Source of the DNA: Coprinopsis marcescibilis
Taxonomy: Eukaryota; Basidiomycota; Agaricomycetes; Agaricales; Psathyrellaceae
DNA length: 64,000 nt
Direction of reading: 5' to 3'
NCBI GenBank assembly: GCA_004369085.1
Contig: ML210153.1
Coordinates: 62,001 to 126,000, forward strand
In this document: positions 9,803-20,115 of the stretch, one piece after another
Position numbering within the stretch: position 1 is the stretch's first letter
Layout: the number at the start of each line of letters is the position of its first letter
Program-made: the position numbers and the translations under genes
Notes under the pieces: model-generated
Told to the model about the DNA's origin: nothing
What the model saw: the letters and a program-made list of their open reading frames with translations, nothing else
Databases searched by the model: none

Positions 9803-12800
9803 ATGGCCTCAGGCTATTTCGCTCTCTGCTTCATATTTCTGGCATCTCTGCTCAACGTCTACGCACAGTCTACAACCCCTGTGCCACCATTGCAGTGGAT
9901 TAACCTTTCGCCCTTGCTGCAAGGTTCTTCCGCACCGCCGCCTCTGCGTGATGCAGCCCTGGGTTATGACGAGGACAGGTATTTCGAACCCTTGATTCGT
10001 CCTTCTGTTTGTGCTTACCACTCACAGTCGGTCCCTGATTATCTTTGGAGGAGAGTCGGAAGGCGGCTTTGTCCAGTCGAGGACTTTCTTGTCAGTCCAG
10101 CCGTAAGAGTTTTTGGCCAACTGAATGTTTTACCCCAAGATAGGTTGAACTTGGAGACCTTGTCATGGTCTACCCCACAACCACCACTGAACCTTCGTAT
10201 GTCCCCGGCCGCTCGGAGCTCAGCAATCTCGGGTCTAGATTTCGCGGCAAGCAAGTACGTTGTCCGATTAAAGTATGAGCGCATCCTACTTACATACCAC
10301 ACAGTCGGCATGCGTTTGTAGTCATTGGTGGAAAGGGTTCCAATGATGCTGCATTGTCGGATGTGTGGGTAAGTCAATGATCGGGCTCTCCAAGTGAACC
10401 GTTAACTGTATTGTCCCCGCCATTCTAGGCATACGACTTTACAAACCAGTTTTGGTCTGAGGTCGATATTTCCCCGGGGAGGAGGCCTGCGGCGCGTTGG
10501 GGGGCGTCTGGGGGCATCGATACCCGGGTTGAACCTATCCAAGATGCCATCCTCCCTGGTCCAAACAACACGTTCTATCTCGCAGGAGGATTTGACGGCC
10601 AGAACCTTCTCCCCCTGTCCGATGTGTGGCGATTGAATATATCAGGCACTTTGACAGCCAATCTCCCAGATGCCATGAGAGGGAGCTGGGAACAAGTAAT
10701 CCTCAGTAAAGAGCTGCCAGGAAAGGTCCGACAAGGAGGCACTGTAGTAAGGCAGCGAATAGTCGCAACTGGGGGCTGCAACATGACCCTTGAAGACAGC
10801 AACGACGATCCATCCTGCGCGCAACAAGATGCCCATATCATTAATACATCCCTTCTCTCGGCTTTATCGCCTGGCCCATGTGGCCCACCTCGTCTGGATC
10901 CAGTCCTATTCCCAAACATGAACACTTTCTCCTCCGGATTCGCATCTCAAGTCCTTTTGGCTCTTGGAACATTCAACACCACAATCTGGGAGGACTTTAG
11001 CGGGGTGGAGGGTGGAGAAATTGTAAGCAGCAAGCGTCCTTTGTGATATTAAGACTGCTGACCGTGTTTACAGGACGTCTTAGACGTGGACACAGGATCT
11101 TGGACCAGAATCCGACCTTCTGGTGATCCCGGCTCGGCGGGACAAGCGTTTCCCTCACTGAGGGAAGGTGCTGCTGTTTACTCCAGTATACGTGGGCTTG
11201 TTGGTTCCGTGCGGGACAGAGTCACCGATACAATCGTGAGTCTCATTGGAACTGATATTGCTTCAGTGCAATTGAACCTGTTTAATCTTTCAGATCTTTG
11301 GTGGACGTGGCCCTGGAGGAAGATACCTATCCGATATATGGCTTCTCCGCGCATATACCGCTTCTCTTAGCCCTTCTGTAACAACCTGGCCTGGATTTGG
11401 CGACGGTAGACTCCGATCAGGTGTCAATGCAGATGGGTCAGGCGTCACTGTTGAATATATTCGACGCTGCGCCTCACTGCGAGATCTTCCTCAGCCCGCA
11501 GAGCCTACACCCGACAAACCTTCTCAGCCATCCAATATCTCCCATTTGGACACAAGTTTGACCCACAAACTTCTCTCTGGTTTGTCATTGGGGCTTCTCT
11601 TCTTCGCTTTTTTTCTCGTTCGGCTATATCCCCAGCCTTTAGCCGGTTTCAAACTCAATGAGATACCCAGCGCCTGTCTCGTCTTATTCGTCATCGGTTC
11701 CTACGCCATCGGAATTGCCGGATACGCAGTATCATTCACGACCTTAGTATCCGACAGATCGCCTTCCCGCAGTGCCGATTTCAGCGCTAAACACTTGAGC
11801 ACTTCCCATGCAATCGTATCAACCGTCTTTTTCGGTTTGATTTATCTGGTCGTGCCCGTTTTGGCCATTATATCTGCCGCATTGCAACGGATTGGTAAAG
11901 CACCTTCGGGCGACACAGTCAGTCAAACCGCACTCAGACACCTTTCGCCCTCGCCTCTGGAGAAGCCCGACCCAGTTCGGGGGGTATCACATTCTCCATC
12001 GTTGTATCCCCCTCCAAGTCCTCGTCCGAATTCGGTTTCTTGGGGCTATTCACAATCAAATCCTGCGCGTCGTAGTGCGGAGGCGATCTCCTTGGATGGG
12101 GAATCGATAACTTCCGGGGGACCACGTCGGGGATTCGAGGTAATTAACCGCCCAGCAAGAACACGGAAGCAGAGCGAAACATGGTCAACCTCTCTCGGCC
12201 ACAGTTCTCAACACCCACTCCCTTACACACGGAGCTTAGGAGAGATAGATTGGTTATTACGGAGAAGAAGTCTCAGCGCGGTGGTACAATATTTCGTTAT
12301 TATTTCTTTGGTCTTCTGGCTAATCTGCATTTTTTTTTTGCTGACAGGGAGAACTCGACCTTGCGCTAAGTATAGCACACAATACCCGAAGGCACAGTGC
12401 AGCTCAGTCAGACGGTTTGCAAACAACCGGCTCAGATCGCAGCACGCCATATGCCGTCCCTCGCCCTTCCTTGCTGGACATGGCAACATATGTCCTTCTG
12501 CAGATCGGGTTCTTGGGATTGAATGCAACCACGTTGATCGCACTTTGGGATCGTGCGTCCACAGCTATATTTGTCGTAGCCCTCGTATGGGTTTTAGCGA
12601 TTTATGCACTCATAATATTCGTTTCAAAGAGGCTACCACCGGAGGCTTACCTACTAAGCAAATTGAAAGGCCGAGCTGTTCCCGGTCCAACTGGATCGGG
12701 GCCTTTTGTTCCCGCCCCTACATCTCCTGCTGCAGCAGACACAATACCACCTTCTGCACACGGGCCCTACATGCATCAACCACCGTACCTTCGGACGGTG

Positions 12801-12962
12801 CCAATTGACCCCGCGCAATTTTCGGATGACCCAGTGGACGACGAAGATGATATTGACGATGAGACTTGCCAGCGGATGATTGAAGAGGAGATGGACAGGA
12901 GAGATGTATCTATCGTTACTACAGTACCAAAACGCAAACTATGGGTAGCAAATCCTTCATAA
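9803..12962 (+). CDS. Kelch-repeat membrane protein with signal peptide and multi-pass C-terminal half
   Basis: Predicted secretory-pathway membrane protein. It starts MASGYFALCFIFLASLLNVYAQ, a signal peptide. Exons then encode kelch-type blades with the Gly-Gly pattern: SLIIFGGESEGGFVQSR, VIGGKGSNDAALSDVW, FYLAGGFDGQNLLPLSDVW, IVATGGC and IFGGRGPGGRYLSDIW. After about residue 500 come hydrophobic segments near 11570-11640, 11660-11750 and 11810-11890, then a disordered loop, then two more (LLDMATYVLLQIGFLGLN and FVVALVWVLAIYALIIFV), and an acidic tail. An intron at 12281-12347 is required to keep the frame into the last exon. Kelch plus multi-pass tail is a fungal architecture with no function known to me. 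Confidence 0.8.
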
Positions 12963-13169
12963 CAGTGCACACACTCGAGACTATTCACATGTATGAGCCT
13001 GTATGGACTCTGTATACAACTCGGCATAGTCATCATTACTACTACTAGACCCCTTTGGATTACTATAAGATTTGTATTAATAAAGGATATGTTTGTTGTA
13101 AGAACGCTCGACTCCGCGACCGGCTAAATGAAAAGAAAACACACAGGAGGGTAGACAAGGGAGAGCTGA

Positions 13170-16019
13170 TTATCGCTGGGATTCACCGTCAACAACAACA
13201 TCACGGCGCCACCTATCCACACTTCGAAACTTGGCTTCATCATGTAACGGAGGCGGGGAGGGTATAGGTATAGGTATAGGGGCTGGCATCATTGCCATCG
13301 GATTCATCATCGTGGGGGCGAAAAATGGAGGAGCCATCATAGGATTGTTGAAATACATGCTGTTCTGAAACTGAGCTTGCATCATAAGTTGGCTATGTTG
13401 CTGTTGGGCGGCGAGCATGCTGTATTGTGTTCGTCGTTGCTGCTCTGGGTGAAAAGCCAGTGGCTTGTCGTCGTCGTCTGCATTGGGGTTGAGCACCAAG
13501 CGAGATGCGCGCAATGCCAGTGGCTGTTCGTCTTCGTCAGACTCGGGATGGGAGAGACGAGATGCAGCCTTGTCGAAATTGATATCAATCATAGGCGATT
13601 TATTGAGCTTGTTCTCCAAAACTCGGGATAGAGGTTTATCTTCGTCCTCATCGGAATCAGCAGCTTGTCTCGTAAGTCGTGAGGCAGCCAGATATTTAGC
13701 TGTTGATAAAGGGACATCCTCTTCGCTGTCTGAGTTGCGCATTGCCATTGGAACCGGTCCTTGCGGATTTCGAAGTCCAACGCCGGTTGTACGCAGCGGT
13801 CCTGTTGAGTTTTGGGCTTTGTCTTCATCTTCGGAATCCGAATGCCAGCCCGTTGTGGCAGCTGTCGGTTTACGAGGAGGAAGCACGTCTCCGGCATCGC
13901 TTTCAGAGCTCTCGTCATCGTCTTCAACCTGAGGAGCCCTCCGAACAACGGCACGTTTAATATCTGGCAGTATAGGAGGAGCGTCTGGGATATGAACTTG
14001 ATCCCCCTCCAGAGGCGGTGACGGCGTCTGAATTTCAACTTGATCTTCAGGCTCAACAATGCCCTTCTTCTTTTGTTTCTTTCTTTTCTTAATCCTATCT
14101 TTTTCGGCCTTCAATCTTGCTTCCTCCTCCTCTACTTTTCTTCTCCGTTCCTCTTCCAGCATCTCCTGCTCTTGTAGTTCGCGCAACTTTGCCATTTCCC
14201 GTTCCCACAATGTGTCGACCCCAAACACCGACGCATTTTTGGTTAGACGGGGAGGCTGGAGTTGATTCTTCCCGTCATCGAAGCTAAGTAATGGCTTAAC
14301 GTTCGAAGAACCACGCCTCGTCAAGTTTGCACCTTGAGCATGGGGCCCGCGTGGCTTGTCGATCAGTGTGGCGGGGTCAATCCAAGTGCTCGCACGAGCG
14401 TTTTCTCGAGCCATCATCGTAGGACGTTGATCGCCAGTAAACTGCCTGTCCAAAAACCTCAGTATCAACCAATCTCTGAGCAACTAAGCGAACTTGCCTC
14501 TGCCTGCCTCGCATTTGCGCCTTCCTTGCTTCCAGATCGTCGATGAGGCTTTTACCGTACAGCTTCCCTGCTGGCCGCTTGGGAAGCGCTTCCTCGGCAC
14601 CGTAGAAGAGAGTCTCGTCTTCAACTACCACTGGTGGCGGCTCGAATTCAATCTGCTCTCCGTCGTTGATGGCGCGGGGAGGTAGCGACTCAGGGCCAAG
14701 ATATTGGCCTCCTTGATGGGCAACAAGGGTATTGCGAAACACCTTTTGTGCCAGTGATAGGTCTGCAGCGGGATTTGGAATGAAGGAGTTGGATGGGTTG
14801 GGAACGGAATCCAGGTTCATTGACAATCGACGGGATGTTCTCGCTCCGGGAGGTAATGGTGGTCCATCGCGGGATAGTTGGAAACCTTCGCGAGTAGGTT
14901 CATCTTGAGGCGGTCGTGAAGACTGAAGTGGGCTAGGCATTACAAGCACCTTCGGTCGCAAGAGTTCTACGACTGAGTAAGGGCGATTGCGCGTTTGGAG
15001 TGATTCCCTTGAATGAACGGATTCCGCTTCTTCGTTATCCAATAGATGGCGGGTGCCCAACGATCCATTGGAGTAGGTACGGGTATGGACACCCTTAGGA
15101 TCGAAACGCGAAGTCTGTGCCGGTGTAGGCAATGCGAAAGGATTATTTTCAGAGTGTTGGTCGAGGACGGTCCCTTGCGACATCGACCTAGGCCTCTGAT
15201 CCGCATACTCATCCACTAAAGCCCGTGAACCAATACTAGCTCTTGATTGAGATCGGACGTGCTGATCTTGTTCGCCGTCGATGGCGCTGAAGGTAGGGGT
15301 TTGAGGACGATGAGAAGGGAATGCAACTGTCCCTGTGGGACTCCCAACAGGGATAGTGGATTGCGAAGCCGCACGACGTCGATGAAGAGAATCTGCCGCA
15401 TTGTCTTCCCCAAGTTCAAGCCGGGATGATGTTGACATCCTTTTCATATTCAAGGTGCTCGCAGATCTGGAGTGTGCAATTGCGTTCGCCATTGGACCGA
15501 CATCTTGAGGGCCATTTGAGATGGCGCGTGAGCGAACGGGAACAGAGCCCTGCTTTTCTTTGCCCTTCTTCGGCCTCTGGCCCTTTTCCTTAGGGATGAA
15601 TGCATCAAGGCCCCAGGATGACAGGTCGACTTCCAGATCTGACTGCGTCTCTTCCTCATCGTCGTACTCCGAGCCGCCGTCTGCAGCGAAAGGATTGCGC
15701 ATGGCATCCACAGAGCCCCTGGATCGCCTGGTACCGAGAGCCGACTCCCTGCCATTCTGACTATTCAAATCAGAGCGACCCCCCTGACGGTTCGAGTGTC
15801 GGGAAGAAGGTTCGGGCCTGGCAGCTGGATTGCGGCGCAGGTGAGCGAAGATGGCGCTCTCCTGAGCAGAGCGGTGGGGAATAGCGGGGTCCTCCGAATC
15901 GTTGTCGTATTCTATGTTGAGCGTTTAAAGCATGTCAGTCGCCAGCGTGCATAGGAAGGAAATATGCAATAACCTATCAAGGCAGCTGCGAGCTGCAGGC
16001 GAGAAAAAGCTGCCGGCAT
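13170..16019 (-). CDS. Large intrinsically disordered protein with charged coiled-coil and repeated acidic-PL motif
   Basis: I do not recognise a known domain. A short first exon (MPAAFSRLQLAALI) joins in frame at 15914 to a long Ser/Arg/Pro-rich region. A predicted GC-AG intron (14446-14497) then links two long open frames into one protein of roughly 900 residues. In order: the N-terminal AALIEYDNDSEDP segment, a disordered Ser-rich region with several SRxS-type sites, a moderately conserved block (LSLAQKVFRNTLVAHQGG, KSLIDDLEARKAQMRG), a Glu/Lys/Arg coiled-coil (about residues 620-680), four degenerate acidic-PL repeats, a Gln/Met-rich segment and a Pro/Ile dipeptide run. The ordered patches and exon continuity argue that it is a real gene. 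It is probably a scaffold, but that is inference. Confidence 0.75.
13440..13755 (-). repeat. Degenerate protein-level repeat, ASRL plus acidic-PL
   Basis: Within the disordered protein a unit recurs about four times: SDSEEDVPLS; ASRLTRQAADSDEDEDKPLS; ASRLSHPESDEDEQPLA; ASRLVLNPNADDDDKPLA. The common core is ASRL, 4-7 variable residues, a run of Asp/Glu, one residue, then Pro-Leu-Ser/Ala. It is degenerate at the DNA level, which suggests conservation of the protein motif rather than recent duplication. Confidence 0.65.
14446..14497 (-). other. Predicted GC-AG intron in the disordered-protein gene
   Basis: The two long open frames of this gene are in different phases. Only a 52-nt intron with donor AG-GCAAGT and acceptor TTTTTGGACAG restores a continuous frame (GGC AGG CAG AG joined to G CAG TTT). 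A GT donor three bases further on leaves the wrong phase. Confidence 0.7.
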
Positions 16020-16285
16020 TGTGCTGGTATGGTCTTCCAGATGGTGATGAATGCCAGGGCGAGCTGAGAACTAGCGAGCTCAGTGTCAGCAGCCTTGTGA
16101 CTGAGATTGCTTCAAGTTCGCACAAGGCCCACTGCCAGCCTAATGCTTCCTTGCACTTGCTGACTAAGCTCCATAAATACCTCAACAGTCCTGCCTACTC
16201 CAGTTCATGGCAGCCCGGTCAATTCAAATCAAGTCAAGATTACATTATTTAGTGGTATAGATGTGTGTACTATAATAGACGAGTC

Positions 16286-19200
16286 CTATAGTTCATCGTG
16301 GAAGACAGGGAGGTCATCGTCGTCAATTTCTTCCATCTCGATCGAGACCTATACCGTCGTGCCAGAATTAGCAAATGGGTTAGATGCAATGTTTCCGGTC
16401 AATTCCTTACCTTATCTTTCATATCGTCAGGGAGAATAACGCGAGGCTTTCCATCATCGATGTCTTCCTTAATCTCTTCCTTCGCGGCGATAGGAGGAGC
16501 AGGTTCAATAACAACTTCAGAGTCTGCCCTTTCAGAAACACCCAATGATCGACGCAACACTTTGTCAACTCGGTTGAAAAAGCTGCAAGGAGGTACACGT
16601 CAGTTTCGACTATTTCAACACTCATACAAACATCACTTACTCATTCTTGCTCACGACCTCAAACCCTGATCGAACCAAGGCACCATCGATGAGAATATAA
16701 GCGACTTCCTTGAGCTCATTTTCAGCCTCCTCATCATAATCATCATCGTCTGTTGGGAGGTCCCGCACGCGACGCAACAGGCCCTCGATCAGGGGAGAGT
16801 GAGGATTGATTTCGAGGCGCTTGGCTTTAATAGCAAATTCGTGAAGCAAATCGCCACGTTTGTGGTTCGAAGCGCCTGCCGAGACGCTAGTTAGTTTGTG
16901 GACGAGCAATGAAGCTCAGTGAGCGGCGATTCTCACTCATCATCTTTTGCACGTTGGCGGTATAGCCATAGTTGTCAGCGACGATGGCACATGGGCTCTT
17001 TACGAGCCGGTTGGACAGTACAACTAAAAAGGAAACTCAGCCAATGATATAGAAGATTAGAGAGGCTTGCCTCACCATCTTTAACGATGTCCTCGGAGCG
17101 TGCCTTCAAGAAATTGATCAAAGGCTGGAACTTCTCGTTCAGTTCGGCCTCTCGTCTGGCCTCCTCTTCTGGATCTACACACATCATGAGCCATTTGCTC
17201 CAATACTTATTGATTGTATTTACCTTCGTCGCCAAACTTAAGGCCTGCTTTAGCAACGTCCTGGAAGGGGATCTTCCTGTTCGATCAAATCAGCATATGC
17301 AGAGGTATAAGAACACGGTACAGCTTACTTCCATTCACGGATGGATCCGAACAACATTTCGTCGAGGGGTTCCATCAGAAGCAGGACTTCGTAGCCACGC
17401 GCAACAAGTTTCTCGATGAAGATGCTTTGCGAAAGTTCATCGGCTTGCTTTCCCATCTCAGCGATATAGAAGATCTATGGCAAAATGTCAATAGTTGCTT
17501 GTATCGTTAAATGTTAATACTCGTACCTGGGATTGACCCTGTCTCATTCTATCGACATACTACAACATGTCAGTTGAAGCGTTTAGCATAGCGACGCGTT
17601 ATACAACTGACATACCATGTCGTACGAGGTTTCATTGCGCTGGTTAGTGGTGAATCGGCAAAGAGACGCCAGTTTATCGCGGTTCTTGGTATCTTGGACA
17701 GCTCCAAGCTTGAGGATAGAACCGTAGGTCTTCTGCAACTTCTCCCACTTTTTGGGCTCCTCTTTTTCGATCTTCTTGAACAATTGAATCAACCTCTTGA
17801 TAATCACGCCACGCATATCCTTCAAGAAACGGTTGGACTGCAAAGTTTCTCGAGAAACATTCAGGGGCAAGTCATCGGCTAATAGGTCGAATATGAGCGA
17901 TGGTCTGTTACAGGGCCATTTTTCGACATACCATCAACAACGACCTTGACCCAGTTGGCCCACTTGGGAAGCGAGTGTTCGGCAAGGTCAGAGGTGATGA
18001 AGGTGCGCTTGACGAGAAGCTTGACATCGTTCTGTTGCCAGTCGAGGGGCTTCTCCCAGTACTGATCAGGTCTGAGTGCGGTTTATCAGGGGAGTTTGGT
18101 TCAAGATGTGGTGAGGATAAACACATACAGTTTTTCAGGCAAAAAGATGATCGCCTTGAAAGGCGTACCGTCCCCAGACTCGGCAGAGAAATGGTGCCAT
18201 GCCAAGGGCCTACCAAAGTCCTTGAAGAATCCGGTGTAGAAGGCTTCGTACTCGACTATGAAAAAGTCAGCTGACATTTCTACCGACCGAGAACAATTGG
18301 CCACTTGCAGTCAGAGATGCTCTTCGGGTCCCTGGAAGAACATGAGAACTAAATCGAGGGCATGATGCTCTAAACAACACTCACCGAGACCACAGGGGAG
18401 GCTGTGAGTTGATGTGAGTCCACTCTTCGATGGTTACATTCTTCGTGGGTGGAGGAGTCGGTGGCATGAATGGCTTTTGCTCTTCTTCCCGTATGACGTC
18501 CTCAACAACAGCAGCATCTTCATCTTTGGGCTCCGAGTCGGTCGCGGTTTCCGAGGGTTCCGCTTCAGTATTCTCAGTTGAGGTGGATTCGGCCTCAGCC
18601 GCCTTGGACGCTTCGATGGCAGCGGCAGCCTCTTCGTCAGGTACTTCTTCCGTACGAGTCTCCCACAGGTAAAGAGGGAAGGACGAAGAGAAAGCCGAGT
18701 GCTTGTGACTGAGCAGTTTGCGTTAGCAGATGATACCTGGCCGGAGAAACAACGTTACGGACATAAGACGAGCCAATTCTTTGGTGTCAAGATATTGAAG
18801 AGCGTCAGGCTTCAAGAAGAGCTTGATTTCAGTTCCCCGGCCAAGGCTATTGCCCCGTGGATCGGGATAAATGTCGAATGCGCTTTCGTCCGCAGAGGAG
18901 GAGAAAACATATTGAGCAGGTTGGCCGTCCTTAACCCTGGGCGGGATGGAGGCGACCTCAACACGATCCGCGACCAAGAAACTACTGTAGAAACCAAGAC
19001 CGAAGGCACCTATCAAGTTGCCATTTCCGCCGCCTGCGCCGTCTGTATCCACCTTCTTTACAAAGTCTGAGGTTCCGGATTTTGCCAGGGTACCCTGTGG
19101 ACGGCATTAGCGCTACTGTGAGGTTGAAAGGGTGTCCACAAGTGTTGCGTACAAGGTTGGTAGCCAGCTCCTCGGGGGACATTCCAATACCAGTATCTTT

Positions 19201-19728
19201 GGAGGAGTGTAAGGAATGAGGTATCCTGATTAATACATTGAATACATACCAGTGATTATGATTTGTCCACTCTTTCCGTCTTCTCCTGGGATCGCCTTGA
19301 TAGTGATGTTAAGGTCGGAACCATTCCACATCGACTTGTCTTTCAACGAAGAAATGCGCAACTTCTCCAAGGCGTCGTTCGCATTAGAAATCAATTCACG
19401 CAGGAAGATTTCCCTGGTGCCGTCGTTAAGCGTTGCTTGGACTGAAATACCGGAAACTTACTTGTGGGAGTATAGACTGTAGAGGAGTCAGGATACAACG
19501 GCTCGTAAGAGGAACCTAAATGCTTACCTGTTAATGACAATCTTTCGTAGACGGGCTACATCGCTCTACAGAATAGCCAGGGAATCAGCGTCCACCTCAC
19601 TCATATGAAATCGAACACGTTGCCCATACCTGGTAGTCCTGCCTCACAGCGTTCGGAGGGGCATCTTGCGCTGACGTATATGACGAAAGCAGTGTCAATG
19701 AAAGAACGAGCGTAGCAAGAAACCGCAT
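16286..19728 (-). CDS. grp94: ER-resident Hsp90, endoplasmin / Grp94
   Basis: ATP-dependent chaperone of the ER lumen. The start at 19728 gives a signal peptide ([20 protein letters not shown]), and the chain ends PVFHDEL, an ER-retrieval signal, so compartment and family are both well supported. The N-terminal GHKL ATPase domain is seen as [33 protein letters not shown] and [18 protein letters not shown] long acidic/Ala-rich linker follows (18470-18670, with [14 protein letters not shown]), then the middle domain opening [11 protein letters not shown] with the catalytic-loop region, and a C-terminal dimerisation domain. About ten introns split it. Baker's yeast lacks this gene, whereas many basidiomycetes have it. 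Confidence 0.94.
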
Positions 19729-20115
19729 TTTGGTGCGTTCAGGCAACCAAGCAGCAGAATTGAAATATCGAAACCTGGACGGTGGTATGGCGTTGTTACG
19801 AAGCAGTAGAGTCGGATTTATTCAGGCCCACCGTCAGTGCGACGTGTTCATTTCGTGTCTGATCACCTCGTGATCGCGACTTCCAAAGGCGGGAACAAAA
19901 TGTGGGTAGAAACCGGCTCAAATGGAGTGAATAACTGACAAACATCTAACTACATGGACACAGGGGGGAATCTATCAGATATGTACCTGAACACGACAGC
20001 AAGAAATGCAATGGCCCTGACAGGCCCAGACTCGTCGCCATTTCCAAGTTGCTGCCACGATAGTGCCACGCCGCCAATGTGCAATTGTTGACTGGAGGAA
20101 CCATCTTTATTTACG
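19729..20115. other. Upstream region of the ER Hsp90 gene
   Basis: These 387 bases lie between the Grp94 start and the stop of the next minus-strand gene, so they hold the Grp94 promoter and the neighbour's 3' end. One GACGTG core (19841) is noted separately. The minus-strand open frame here (to 20210) is partly the last exon of the WW-FF gene; otherwise nothing coding is seen. Confidence 0.5.
19841..19846. promoter_or_regulatory. Candidate unfolded-protein-response core (GACGTG) upstream of Grp94
   Basis: The hexamer GACGTG lies about 115 bases upstream of the Grp94 ATG. ACGTG-type cores bind bZIP factors of the Hac1/XBP1 class, which control ER chaperone genes. One hexamer is weak evidence on its own. 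Confidence 0.25.

Noticed and set aside
13465..13932. 155-codon plus-strand Ser-rich open frame
   Set aside because: It is antisense to the acidic repeats of the disordered protein; Asp/Glu codons on one strand read as Ser/Leu on the other.
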